Source: Ampelocalamus luodianensis
Lineage: Eukaryota > Streptophyta > Magnoliopsida > Poales > Poaceae
Direction: 5' to 3'
NCBI GenBank assembly: GCA_036346255.1
Contig: CM070618.1
Coordinates: 75,588,428 to 75,652,427, forward strand
DNA: 64,000 bases
Under the pieces are notes generated by a model. It had not been told where the DNA came from and made no database searches. It saw only the letters and a program-made list of their open reading frames with translations. A program made the translations under genes and the position numbers. Below, in pieces: positions 11,634 through 24,600 of the stretch (the stretch's first letter is position 1; each line of letters opens with the position of its first letter).

Positions 11634-14600
11634 ATGGGGCGCCCGAAGATCGCGCCGGCGCCACCTCGTGGCTCGTCGAGGGTGGGGAATGGCGTCATCT
11701 CCGGTGAGATCCGTGCCTTCATTTTGTATGCGTGCGATAGAAACAAGGCATCTTGAGTTTTTTTTAGATCGGAGCTAGCTGCTACCGTAGTGGGTTTGTG
11801 AGGTTTTGATTGAAATCGGTGTGTGATGGGGGGAGTGAGATTTGGAGTGGAGCTGTAGTTGAGTGGGATTGGGGATACCCCGCCAAAGGCAAGCCCGAGA
11901 CGCCAGGTATTTGTCAGTGTTAGCATGGTGATGCCATTTTGCTGGTAGGATGCCAATTTGCTCGGATTCAAACGCGGATCAGCGTATTGTGACATAGCGT
12001 GTACATACTACGTCATCATTGTTATTTGTTAGTGTTTGGCGATCGGAGAGTTAAGTTTGAAGGTCTGCATTAGTTGTGCACGTGTGCTATAACTGGAGAG
12101 ATTTGGCATTTGAGTAATGAGAGAGAAATGTGAGAGGTATAAGTCTATGTTTGAAATGTTACCATTTGCTTGGGCATCACCAAGCAATGCATATGTTTAT
12201 GGAAAGTTTCTAGATTCTGAATGGATGTCTGTTTCCTTTGGTATGTACTACAGCAAGTTTGTATTCAAGGCAAAACACAATTTAGGATAGTTGGAAAGGA
12301 TATTTGAGGTCATTATGGCCAATGTGTCGACAACTTGACATGCTAAGTTTGTGGTTTCTTCAATTTAACGATGCCTAGTGTGGATTGCTGAATATCTGAG
12401 TTGGTTTTGTATTCCACAATCCTCGACATTAACTTGTGTAATACTTGGCTGCACTGCAAAGGACTTTGTTTTTTACAACTCAAACAAGACAAAAGCTAAC
12501 CGAGTTGCCAATTTTACTAGGTTGTTTGGTTGCATTGTGTATTTATAACATAGCATCAAATAGTGTATGATGTTAATGACACTTACTATATCAACTGCAC
12601 CACTGCAGTGCCTGAATCTTTTCCCTTTGGATCAAAGCAACTTGGAAGTTTAACATCAGATTTATGCCTTTCCGGTGGCCATATGATTGATCCATTCTTG
12701 TAACTGGGCCTACTACTAGGTTATTAGTGTGACTAATTCATTGGTTTCCATAATGACTGGCTAGGCAAATAAAGTTCTGTCTATTTAATGAATACACCAT
12801 TTGCTTTTTGTATGATCCCTTTGGTTTATTCAAGACTTTGCATCTGAATATCTTCTACCTGATACCAAAAGTTTTTTTATATTCAACCAAGTAGACATTC
12901 TGTGTTTTTAAAATCTTTTTTCTTTTGCAGAAATCCGGGAGAAATATAAATTGGAAGTGGAGAATTTGACACTAACAAAGCATCCATTCGGGACATTGCA
13001 TTTTTTCATGTTAGCTATGTTGCAATACTTGAAAACATTAGGAACATATATCCTGAGTAAAGGTGCTTTGTTTGTTCTCCTAATTGTTTTGGTGGTAGCT
13101 CCGGGACTTTTTCTTGCGGTTACTGATGGTCTGCACAAAAAGGTGTGTTACATTACATGCTATTGGCTATTTTATTACATTCGTAGTATTTATGCTGATA
13201 AGAGTAAGCATGACCATAAGAGCACATAGTTAGTGTTTTTTTGTATATTGTAAGCTTCTAGTGATGCAATTGAGCACTAATATTTGTTTGCTGGCATGTA
13301 TGCAGCATGTGCAGGAGTTCCTTAATTATGCTAGATTTGTGTTGTGGTGGGTTTCATTAGGTGTGGCTTCGTCAATCGGACTAGGCAAGTGTTATTAGCA
13401 TCTGTCATGATTATGTAGTTCTTACATATAGAAAAGGAAACACAAATAAATAATGTGTTACTGTACTTATTGATCCTTTTTAGTGTTATGAATATTTTTC
13501 TTAAACTACTTGTCATAAATTGGTGAGACAGAAACAAACCTGGAAAATTGATGCATGCTTTCATTTTGTTTGTGAACACAGTCATCTCTATGTCCATCCA
13601 AGGAAAATATCAACAGCAAAATCTCACTTAATTCCAGTGTTCTCCTAGGCGCTAGACGCTAGTTGGGAGGCAGACCAGTGCCTAGTGCCTAATCGCCGCG
13701 TAGGCAGACCTAGGCGGGATAAATCGGCTAGACGGCCTAAGCGGGCGCCTAGGGGAACACTGCTTAATTCACGCATTCCTGAGTCCTGACCTTATTAGAC
13801 CTTCAAAACATTCATAAAAAGGTTGTACTGGGAGAAATTCTCAAAAAGGTAATTGGGAGAGGGGAGCAGAAGATGCATTATTGCCAACTTATATACTTAA
13901 GTTAAAAGGTTAATCTTGACATTTTACTGCATTGGGACTAAGTTTTTTCAATGCACTAATGGTGCATGCACCTAGCCAGTCTTGCAAAGTGAGTACTCAA
14001 TTAGATGCAGCTAATATTTGCCCTTTTCTTTTCCATCTAGAGAAGGATATTTTAGTGTATCCAGGGTTTTCAGTAGAATTTGCGAATATTCAGAATTTCA
14101 GATGATTTTGAGAGTTGAGACACCATTTTGGCAAGCTGCTAGAACATTGTTTTGTTAACTTAGAGGCTTAGAGGGGAAGAAACATAGACCATGTTTGCTC
14201 AGCAAGATTTGTTTAGGCGTTTTTGTTGATTTACTGGCTGTAGTCTTGTGCTATAGATGATAGCTTCACTTGGTCGTATGCCAAAACTATGATATCAGAG
14301 ATATGGATGAGGAAATCGAAGTTTTTTGTTTGGTTTCTTAATAAGCCTGATTATTAAGCGGATAGTAGCACTAACTGGATTACCATAATTTATGCAATTC
14401 ATACTTTCTGTAAAGATACAGTGGATTCTACTGGAAGTGTAATAACAATAATTCATGGCCTTATGGTCAGATGGTCTTCTTGGTCACAGTTTCTGATTAG
14501 TGCTTCTATTACTGAACTTGAATCTTCTTTTACCTTAGTACTATGTACATTTAATAGTTCCATAGGCATATAAAAAATTTTGCCATTTATATTTGCTGCC

Positions 14601-17600
14601 TACGACTATCCTGAGCCAGTGAGCCCTTTCTCTGAAGTTGCTTTCTATGAATTTTCCTGGGTAAATTGTAAGCATCATTACCATAGGAAGGTGTGGAACT
14701 GTTCTATCCTCTTTTACTTTTTAAACTCCTTTACCCAGAAAATAAAATTTCAGTGGAAATATTTCCCGAACAATTAATATCCACTGTATGAATGATTGCC
14801 AAGTGTTAAATTTGGAAATTTTGAGTCTGGAACACAAAGTAGTTCATTTTTGAAAATTGTTGGATTAAGATTAAGGTCTTTGAAATGCAGGTTCAGGTTT
14901 GCATACATTTGTGCTGTATCTTGGCCCCCATATTGCTCTCTTCACTATTAAAGCTGTTCAATGTGGCCGGGTTGATTTGAAAACTGCTCCATACGATACC
15001 ATACAGCTTAAACAGGGGCCATCATGGCTTGACAAGAAGTGTTCAGAATTTGGACAGCCATTGTACCCAGCATCAGCTCATTCAATTAGGATCCCGGTCT
15101 TTGAATTACTCCCTCAGGTTCAGCTGGAAGCTGTTCTTTGGGGCATAGGGACTGCACTTGGCGAGCTCCCTCCTTATTTTATATCTCGAGCTGGTAATAT
15201 GGCAGGACATTTTATTCTGAAGAAATAGTGATATTCTGTTATATGCTTTACACTTTCAGTATTCCTCAATCTACGCAGTATGTACATCACATATGATATA
15301 TCTTTCTGTATCGTTTCTAAACTGACCTCTCTTGAACACTACCTTATAGCATCTCTTTTGGTATTTTATTTTTGGTATTTTATTATGTAAGATGTGGACC
15401 ATCATTACTATGTCCATTTACCTTTTGACTTGTGCCCTTTCGTAGGCACCTGGTGTTCATCAACTTCAATAATATGTTATGATAGTATTCTGCATGGGTT
15501 ATTGATTCTTTCTCTCTTTGAATTTGTAAACTCTTTGACCAATCAAGGAGAACCGTGCCATGCCATTTTTTTGGTTCATACTTCATACGTAGTAATGTGA
15601 TGCAATAGAACCTTTTGACTGTTACTTTGTGTCTCACATCTTCTGAAACTCTTGGTTCTGTTTGTTCTCTTTTCCTTGAAATGCTTGACTTGATTATTTT
15701 TTTCAATGAAGACTTGATTATTTAGGGTCATACATTAGTGGTGTGGTGGAAAACTTCAATTGCATTTTTGATAAATTCTAGATCATCTGTAGCAAAAACA
15801 TGGACTTTGTATTCTTGAAAACTATAACACTATCAATTATTTTTAGGTTACTGTATCTTTTATCGTTTTCAAGCTGACCATACTGAGTGAATGATGTGTC
15901 ATGTTGCAGCTCGCTTGTCAGGAAGTGAGTCTGAAGCTGTCATGGAGCTGGATGCTACTGCTTCCGAAGAAGATGGTCCAATAACATCCACCCTAAATCG
16001 AATGAAACGCTGGCTTCTTTCGCACTCGCAGCATCTCAACTTCTTCACTATCTTGATTCTTGCTTCGGTTAGTCTATGCCCTGTTTGCCATCCTGACATG
16101 CCAATTTCTTTGTATCAGTAAGGACTTCTTACAAGTACATTTAAGGATTCTGACAAAAACGTGCTACTGTTCATTCAGTGTTTCTTGTTTGAATTGTGCT
16201 TTGACAGTAGATAGTTTCACACAATTTTTGTGTATTTGTGACCTGTAACTCTATTATTTTTCTATTTGATACCAAAAAATAAGCTAAGGGAGCATGCTCC
16301 ATACCATAATTAACATATGAAAAATCCTAGATCTAGTTCCAAGTACTAACATTCAATGGATGAATAATTTACCATACAATTTATTTCTGTTGTCTTTGCT
16401 AGGTCCCGAACCCGCTGTTTGATCTTGCTGGTATTATGTGTGGGCAATTTGGCATACCCTTCTGGGAGTTCTTCTTTGCAACTTTGATTGGGAAGGCCAT
16501 CATCAAGACTCATATTCAGGTTTCACATCTTTCTTAATCTTTTGTAAATCTTGATGTTTATTTTTTTCATAACATTCTTCTTCTCTTGTTATTACACACT
16601 TGATTCTTACTTGCGACCTTTACTTGGTCTTTGGAGGGCTTTCTATTATTGTGAATAATTTGGTAGTAGTCTGCTTAAGCTTCTGTAGGACAGTCATGTA
16701 TTAACTTTATCTGATCAAACTATTCTGAGGTGTATTTTATGTGATAATGTCTTATTGGGTCCTGTCCAGTTGGAATCACAATTTTGAAATCTTGCAAGTT
16801 GTCTCAACCAAAAGCCCATACAGAAGTTATAAACTGCAACCTACATTGGTTGTTAGGATGTACACATGTTAGTCTTCAGATTTGGTGCTTTTGATATGAT
16901 TTCTGCACAAACATGGCAGGATTTGTACCAGACACTTCCTGTCTGTTAGTAGGGTGATCATTCATTCAGCCTGTCGGCCCTGTCCAAGTGTCCAGTTCTC
17001 TTTGTAATTATTTTTTTTCTTCTGAAATTATGGTTTTGGAAACGAGATAAACCAATCAATAATTAAATAAGTTCATTTTGTTTCTAAGCTTTAGTGTCCA
17101 AGATGATGAACTAGATTTGATTTGATTCTGTAAGTTTATTTGGTTTCTATGCGTAGAAAATATATATATAAAAAATACCGTGATCAAATAATAAGTTCAC
17201 TAAAGCATGCATTAGAAGAGATATGATGTACTTCTAATATACACTGTTATTATTTAAATGGGTTATTTATTTTTTGTCACACAAAATATATACCAAAAAA
17301 GGTATTTGTTTTTTTCACAACGTAAGTGATATAAAATATTTTCCTTTTTTCACTCTTTTTATTCCTGAAAAACCTAGTAAACTTTGTTGGGAAACCTAAA
17401 ATAGCATATCAACCTCCAAGCCTGATTTAACCCAATCATTTGATTATTTCAGTTTATTGACAGTTGCTTCTATTCTCGATTGCATATAGATGGGGAATCT
17501 CGACACCTGATTTCTCTGGTGCATGGACACCAATAGTTGCAGTCTCTCTTTGTACTGACATGCATTTTCCCTTCTATCTTCCGCAGACACTGTTTATCAT

Positions 17601-18561
17601 CTCCCTGTGCAACAATCAACTCTTGTATCTTATGGAAAAGGAATTAATATGGATATTTGGCCACATTCCTGGGTTTTCTGCCACGCTGCCATCTGTGATC
17701 GCCAAACTCCACAGTGCCAAGGAGAAGTATTTATCACCATCAGTGTCAATCTCACCGTCCTCACAAATGGAGGTTGGTATCTCCAGTTCAAATTTGTAGT
17801 CATTTGAGCTTCACAGATATCTATATCTTCTCTCTCTTAATTTTTGTATGGGAAAATTAGATCAGTATCACTCAGATGCGTATTTAGAGGAATAACATCA
17901 CAAACGCAATCGGCTTCAAAATAATATCGCAAAGAGTAGAAATTCTGGAAAATAACACTCCCGAAGAGCATTCCTCTTTATATTTTCAAAATGACACGAA
18001 TACCCCTCTCTTCCCCAACTCCTCCATCTCCAAGCACGCAGCACCTCCCTGTCGTGTCCCCTCTTCACTGTGCTAGTATGAACAGATGAACTAGCAGTCT
18101 AGCAGCCATTGTTACCTAGCCCCCAAAAACATCTTCTGCGATTCAAAAAATTCTAAGGGCAAAACCGCAAGAGTGTCTTTTCACCCACGGGGGTGTTATT
18201 TACCATAATTTCTGCTCTTTGCGATGGTATTTTGAAGTCGAGTGTGTTTGTGATGTTATTCCTCTATTTACGCATCTTTAGACTGTTACCGACCTTATTT
18301 TCCGTTGTTGTATTGGTTTTTAAGCTCCTTTTTTTTTTCTTATTTGTTCATTGATGTTGTACAACTATATCATCCATACAGGATAAACAGTGGAACTTCT
18401 CTTTTACATTGGTCTGGAACACTGTAGTGTGGCTTGTGCTTGTGAACTTCTTCGTAAAGATCGTCACATCAACAGCACAGGATTATCTCAGAAAGCAGCA
18501 GGATATAGAGATGGAGCTTATTACTGACTCCTCGCCCCCAAGTCGTTCTAAAACTAACTAA
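11634..18561 (+). CDS. KMS1: Vacuole membrane protein KMS1-like (VMP1 family), 8 exons
   Basis: Exons are 11634-11703, 12931-13142, 13306-13384, 14891-15193, 15910-16067, 16403-16519, 17587-17772 and 18382-18561. They give an uninterrupted 434-aa protein with all phases consistent. It matches plant VMP1 homologues (KILLING ME SLOWLY 1): an LENLTLT-like N-terminal motif, hydrophobic helices, [20 protein letters not shown], and the VTT/DedA-type signature [41 protein letters not shown] and [11 protein letters not shown] follow, then a charged C-terminal tail. Known family role: a multi-pass ER/Golgi membrane protein needed for early secretory pathway integrity; animal VMP1 acts in autophagy and lipid scrambling. 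Intron 3 uses a GC donor (13,385). Intron 3 holds a 128-bp hAT MITE and intron 7 a MULE-like MITE. The 3' end is duplicated downstream. The start codon is the first in the leader that splices in frame to exon 2. Confidence 0.95.
13635..13762. mobile_element. hAT-type MITE, 128 bp, in KMS1 intron 3
   Basis: Terminal inverted repeats begin CAGTGTTCTCCTAGGCGC and end GCGCCTAGGGGAACACTG. An exact 8-bp target duplication CTTAATTC lies at 13,627-13,634 and 13,763-13,770. The 8-bp duplication and CA..TG ends are characteristic of hAT elements. The interior is made of CCTAGGCG-type words. Confidence 0.9.
17860..18296. mobile_element. MULE-like MITE with ~100-bp inverted repeats, in KMS1 intron 7
   Basis: The left end (AGATCAGTATCACTCAGATG onward) is the inverse of the right end for roughly 100 bp, including the GAGGAATAACATCACAAAC block and its mirror GTTTGTGATGTTATTCCTC. 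The interior carries no gene. No clean target duplication was found. The element predates the segmental duplication, because a diverged copy sits at about 26,887-27,305 in the same intron context. Confidence 0.7.
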
Positions 18562-19401
18562 TAGCGCAACTGGTGCTGTTTATCCAGTTGCAAGTTGCGA
18601 ATATTCTCCTCAATAGCCTTAACTCCTGGCTAAGCCCGTGCAGATGATGCCAAAGTACCAACGCTGGTATTAGTAATTATTTTCATCTGCACAGTGAACA
18701 AAACCTTCCCCAAGTGATGGCTGCGACCTTTTGTTGTTGAGCCTGTACCGGCTGTTCCTCGAGGAGAATCAATCCTGTTATTTTTCAGACGTCAGCACGG
18801 ATTGTTTATTTAGTACGATTGCATTACTGAGATGTATCACTGTTACTTGTTTTTTCCCTCCTATTTTGGGAATACGATAGAAAAGTTGAGAGGATTCAAC
18901 AGTGATATGTTTCATTGTCACATTCACTATGTAAATGCAGATTTGCGATTGGAGCCAGCTAGATCAAATAGAGTACTTTAGCTGTATTTTATTTCTCTGG
19001 CAAGTAACACCACCGACATAATTTATATTGTGTTGGAAGAACTGTGTTTCAGTAGCTTCGCAGCGTACTGTGTCATTAATGGCGCGCTGGAACTGTCTCC
19101 TAAACTGGTACGTTGTCTCTAGCTCACGTTCAAAAGATATTTGTCGCGCTCGTCAATCACGTTCTGATCTCATTTCCGAACGAACAGATGTAGCAGTTTT
19201 TTTTTCATCTCTTGTTACAGCAGTAGGTGGCGTACTGCGAGCTTCTGATTTGTCAGCAAAGCGTACGCCTCTGAAACTCGTTCGAGGCGCGGTGCGATTA
19301 CACCTCGGCAAGCCAATATAAGCAAAATGGTGCCGTAGCCTTTGCGTTGTCGTGGCGCCTTCGGAGCTTCTTCGAAGGAGGTGAACGCCTTTAACTTCTG
19401 C
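18562..19401. other. KMS1 3' UTR and flank
   Basis: Sequence directly after the KMS1 stop is presumably 3' UTR for a few hundred bases. A usable polyadenylation signal is not obvious. No further gene is supported; frames near 19,028-19,409 lack any recognised motif. Confidence 0.4.
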
Positions 19402-20150
19402 GAAATCAAACGAGTTTACTGCAAATAGAATGCTCCTGACAAGATATTGGAGTCAGTAGCTTGGGCGTGCTTACTAAGCTGGAAAGTTCGAAGCTTGGAG
19501 GTGTCCTCGTAAAAAAGAAAGGAGCGAAGACAAATCAAACAAGTTTACTGCAAATAGAATGCTCCTGACAAGATATTGGAGTCAGTAGCTTGGGCGTGCT
19601 TGCTAAGCTGGAAAGTTCGAAGCTTGCTGATGTCCTCGTAGAAAAGGAGCGAAGACAAATCAAACAAGTTTACCGCGAATAGAACTTGCTAAGCTGGAAA
19701 GTTCGAAGCTTGCTGAAGTCCTCGTAGAAAAGGAGCGAAGACAAATCAAACAAGTTTACTGCGAATAGAATGCTAGCGAGAACTTTTTTTTATATTAATT
19801 AAGCCTTTTAAAATTTTATTTTAAAGTTGACCCCGCGCACACTTTATTTCCAATTCTAGCCTTCTTTGGTGTGACAAAATATCACTGTTACGCACTAGGA
19901 TAGGTCCCCAAAATAGCACTTTTTGTCACGTCACGGGTGGTGACGTGAAGAGATTGTCCGGATACGGGCTGGCGTGACAGTGTTGTTTTGTCACGCTACG
20001 GGTGGTGACGTGACTAAAGGGGTCAGAATTGGAAATAAAGTACGCGGGAGGTTAACTTTAAAATAAAATTTTAAAAAAGGTTAATTAATATAAAAAAATT
20101 CTGCTCGCGATAAGATATAGGAGTGGGTAGCTTGGGCGTGCTTGCTAAGG
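19402..20150. repeat. Tandem repeat (~86-129 bp units) split by a MITE
   Basis: Units beginning AAATCAAACgAGTTTACTGC start at 19,403, 19,532, 19,657 and 19,743. Successive spacings are 129, 125 and 86 bp, the third unit being internally shortened. Each unit contains GAATGCTCCTGACAAGATAT, a GTAGCTTGGGCGTGCTT block and GAAAGTTCGAAGCTTG. The fifth unit is interrupted at its GAATGCT segment by the 322-bp element at 19,780-20,101 and resumes at 20,102. Confidence 0.85.
19780..20101. mobile_element. Mutator-type MITE, 322 bp, inside the tandem repeat
   Basis: Inverted ends start GAACTTTTTTTTATATTAAT and end ATTAATATAAAAAAATTC, and the inverted match runs well over 100 bp inward. The 9-bp flanks TGCTAGCGA (19,771-19,779) and TGCTCGCGA (20,102-20,110) differ at one base, a diverged 9-bp target duplication. 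The interior has repeated GTCACG/CGTGAC words. It is non-coding. Confidence 0.8.
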
Positions 20151-21086
20151 CCCTGTTTGGTACAGATTCTACTCCCAGCTTTTCAATCGATTCTCGTGGA
20201 GCCGTGCGATTCTTAAAACTACTAGATTCTGCTTTCGCGAGGAAGTCTCGAAAATGAACTGGAAAGATTTTCGTGAGAATCCAACCTTTAGAAACGAAAA
20301 TACCTGAAAGTTTGATGATGTCCTGCCATTGAACTACCGAAGACAACACAAGTTTCGCCTTTGATTCCTCCGCACGCTCTCGCGACATGGAGAAAATCGC
20401 GCCTCCGGCCCCGTGTGCGCCTCGGTCGGCGGACCCTCCTTCGGTTTTAGAAGCGTCTCCCCTCTTCCTTCGAGCATGACTAGAAGCTTTTGAAAATCTG
20501 ATGCAAAGAAATCATCATTCTGGCCAGCTAGAGCAATCGGTAATCAAAACGTGTTTGATAACAGGATCTGATGCTGTTTGTCAGCGCACAATTTGGCTGT
20601 TTAGCTGTCACATGTATAATTCACATGTCCTCCACCGCCTCGAGGATCTCCACTGGATCTCCACCTAATGTAACGTCTACTCGCATCGATTTCTCCATAA
20701 CCGCACGTTTCAAAATGACTAACTGGCTACACTCCAAGAAGAACTCACATGACACCATGAGACCATGAGTCATGAGATAACCTCCAAATCACCAACCGTT
20801 TCCCCGAAGAGTCACGCACGTGAGTGGACTGGCAAATGGCAAGTCGTGCTGTACCAGACAACCTACTGAGCTCTAAGAATAGAAGAAGCCGATGATTTAG
20901 CACAAAACCAGACGTTGATCCAGCCATTACGTAGTTTCTCGGTTCAATTTTTTTTCCTCCGATTACAAGAACATGCACACACCTCACTACACACACTTAC
21001 ATAAAGGAATGGGCCCCCTTGGCATACACCTAAAAAGATGGAGGACGATAATAAATCGCGATCGCACAAAATTCATACGGGGAATT
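20111..21086. other. Duplicated flank, no gene; possible MITE start at 20,150
   Basis: A GGCCCTGTTTGGTACAG motif at about 20,151 resembles the start of a grass MITE, but no matching far end was found. From about 20,807 the sequence recurs at 30,762 onward as part of the downstream duplication. No gene is supported. Confidence 0.35.
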
Positions 21087-21650
21087 GATTATTTACCCTC
21101 CACTTAGATGCGTATTAAGATTACACTCCCATTTTAGATGTAATTGGTTTTTTACCCCCGCTTAGTCTGTTTCTTGATAAAATACCCCGTTTGTAATATT
21201 TTATTAATATTCAGTGTTTTTTTTCAGTTTTGGCCACAGGAAATGACCAGAATGCCCTTGCTCGTTACTGAGTTCATTCCAATTCAACTGAAAACAATTA
21301 TCTAGCTTGGAAACCAGTCAGCTTTGAGATTCTACTTTCTAGCGCATCTATGCTCACGTGGTCATGGCAAGATACTCAAGCAGACTATGTACAAGAAGTA
21401 GTGAATTACTTCCTCAATAGGCACATAGAAAAAGGATCAAGGAGACTGAATACGAAAGTGCAGTGTAACTGAAGAGTTTACTACCGTGCATCTGTGTGGA
21501 CTGTGCTTTATGAACTAATGGCATTTTGGGAACCCTGAATCCGGGAAAAATCATCACCTTCCTATATGCTAGCTTATTGTCGCCAATCCGTGTGGAATTG
21601 ATTAAGGTCTTAAGGCTGTACCATAATGGTCACTTAAGACTATCATTCCG
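21087..21650. mobile_element. Left inverted repeat and body fragment of a non-autonomous MULE (copy 1)
   Basis: The stretch beginning GATTATTTACCCTCC is a long terminal inverted repeat. The same ~130-bp repeat occurs at 31,301, and its inverse lies at about 32,265-32,355 and 36,585-36,718. The conserved core is TTTTAGATGTAATTGGTTTT. Only the left end and part of the body remain here; similarity to copy 2 ends near 21,650. Confidence 0.65.
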
Positions 21651-21689
21651 GTTGGATTTTAAATTGTGAAACAACAGAGAGCTTCTTCT

Positions 21690-24600
21690 CACTACTACAA
21701 AACAGACTATACAAGACACCTCATCTGTGTTATACTTGTCACCGACGGTTCCAAAGAAATCGGGACCCTGTAATTATCTCCATAAGACCGAGATTAGACA
21801 AGGTCTTAGGGACATAATTACGGTCTCAGTAAATGAATTCCAATTTAACTCTATCCAAGTGGGAGACTTAGCGAATATTGGAGCCTCAACGATCATACGC
21901 GCTGCTTCCTCATGCAGCGCTACATGATTGTCGGTTCTCCTCGATTCAAGCACTACCCTTGGTGAGTCAAATGGGAATTCATCAACAACGAGTATGATAT
22001 ATATTGGCTCCCAAGATCAACGACCAATATACTCATGCTTTCATCCAACGTTGATTACATCCATACAACGTATACATCAAAGATAAAAGACATACTGCAC
22101 GATAGTTAAGGTCTACAGCTTATTACAAACGGCCGACCGCCAAATTTAAAGTAGAGTATCAAGTAGCAATGAATTAAGTAGATAAAGCAAAGACCAACAG
22201 CAGTATGCCCATCACCCATCGCAACCGATCGGGAGTTAAATGGTAGCACACTACTCATTAGTGTCGCCAAGTCAACACTAGCGAGATCATCATAATCATA
22301 ACCTTCCTCACCGAAAAGGCGACAAGCATCTGGCTGAGTACAAGTGTACTCGCAAGTCTTACACAAATAAAATAGATATGCATAAGGGTCATTCAAAGGA
22401 TGGCTCATATTGGTTTAGTTTTGCGAAAAAGACGCAACCATTAACATCCTACACATACTAGTTTTTCATGTGCCCATTTAAAATCAGATTTGAAGTAGAA
22501 GTAAAAACATGTAGTAAAGCATTTCAAGAATAAACAATTGAATCATACAAAGACCAAGGTGGCAGCCCACCTTGATGTACTAACACATGAACATCCTGCT
22601 CATGACGAATACCAAGTTCAACCACAATTTTAATTAAAAGTCTAACAATAGTAACTCCCGAACTCAGCGGTTGTCCATAACCGTGGACACGGCTATTCGA
22701 ATAGATTTATACCCTGCAGGGTGTACTACTTTACCCACACGACTTGATTAGCCCGTAGCCTCCAGAGGCCTCGAAATAGCACACTTACGATGGTATGCCA
22801 CGGTAAATCAAGATATAGTCATTTTCAAGAAGAAAGCCCTATTGAGCTAAGTCCCCTTGTGAGATGGTTCCTTGCCTAGTACAAGCGCCGATAGCACTTG
22901 CTAGGGGCTCACAAGTTATATTGGAAATACCGATGCAATCAAAACAAAAGAATTGGTGCTCCTTGCACACTATAAAGGATTACATCGGCTCCTCAAAGAA
23001 CATAGGATTTCACTGGCCGCTATGCCCCTTACACCACCAAGGACTTAACACAATAAAACCTCCCCTACTTAACCATACGGCACCCATACACCGCGTGTGG
23101 CAAAGACGAGTGTACTTGAATTAACGACGTTACCAAAGTTCGGTCCTCAATTGTCCGACAAGTCATTCCACATACCCAACTCGTGCACAAAGACACCATC
23201 ACTAACCAACACTTGTCCGACCAAATCTCATTTAAAAATGACAAAGTTTTACTCATAAAACAGCTACAAAGATCTGAAGTAAAAACATAAGGTAAGGGTT
23301 GTGTGTATCCCAAAACCGCCGGGTTATTCCCGACGATCGAACTACCGTGTCTAGACTTGCATGGCTAAGCAATTCTATAATCCACAATTCACACATCCTA
23401 TCTTAAGCATATAGGGGTTGGCATAATTCAAGATTAACCTCAAGCATAGGATATAACTAAACTACACATCACAAAGATATTGACATAATCAAAATAGCAT
23501 GCAAGCAATTATCATTGCACTATCTTAACCAAAACTGGGATCAAATATGATGCAAAAGAAAGTTCAAATGATGCTTGTCTTACTGGTACAGTAGCTGCTC
23601 GCTCTCAGTAGCGTAAGTGTCGATATCAATATGCTCGGGATCTATATAATTATAACATCCAATAAATACCGAGAAAACAACTCAAAAACCAAAATACTCA
23701 AAAATGCATGATTTTTCTACAGTAGTTAGATCATGATTTTAAATGATTTTTGGTGAAAGAATTATTTCACTTTGATTTAGCATGTGAAAGTTATAATGGT
23801 TTGAATTTCAGATTTCAATAAGTCGTCATTATATAATTTAATTATGAAGTGAAATTTTGTAGAACAGTGGTGGGGTAAAGGATTACATAGGTAAATAGGT
23901 AATATTAATACAAGTTCATAATAGTTGAGTTTGTCCCATTTGGAGTTCTTATGATTTAGTTATTGATTTTCAAAGTTATCAGCCTTTTATAGTATAAAAA
24001 TAATGGAGTTAAGGAGTATATTCTCTCAAAATAGTTTCTGTGACAGAGGTAACATGGAGACTATTTTTAGAATTAAGTTCACTGAAAATGAAAATTATCA
24101 AAACTGGTCTCACTGTTTTTGGAGCTTCCAATAATTACTTATGCATTTTTGAAGTTATTAGTCATTTTTCAATTGTACAAATAATGGTTTTAATGGATCA
24201 ATCTCCAATTAATACTCTCTGTTACAGAGACAAGTTTGAAACTAATTTTAATATAAAGTTTACTAAAAGTGAAAGTTTCCAGAAGTGGTTTCATGTGATT
24301 TGGAGTTATTAAGAAATAGTTATGTATTTTAGAAGTTAATACCAATTCTCGATGTACTAGTAAATGGTTTTGGATTTTATAATGCATTTGCTACTTCCTC
24401 ACCGAGAACCACGCTAGCGCGATCATCGACTAGCGGGCCAGTGAATAGCGCACTTTCTTTTAACTCGGATTTTTAATTTGAGCGCCGACATGTGGGTCCC
24501 ATCGTCGTAACGCGACGGTCCACGGGACTGGTTCCACGCGCACAAGCGCACGGCGCACGGCACTTACGCCGCTGGTCCCACATGTCAGCCACTGAGGCTT

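Noticed and set aside
11360..11995. 211-codon minus-strand frame over KMS1 exon 1
   Set aside because: It is a shadow of the GC-rich 5' leader and exon 1 on the plus strand; no recognisable domain.
20151..20500. Tourist-like MITE beginning GGCCCTGTTTGG
   Set aside because: Only one end resembles a MITE; no inverted partner or duplication was found.
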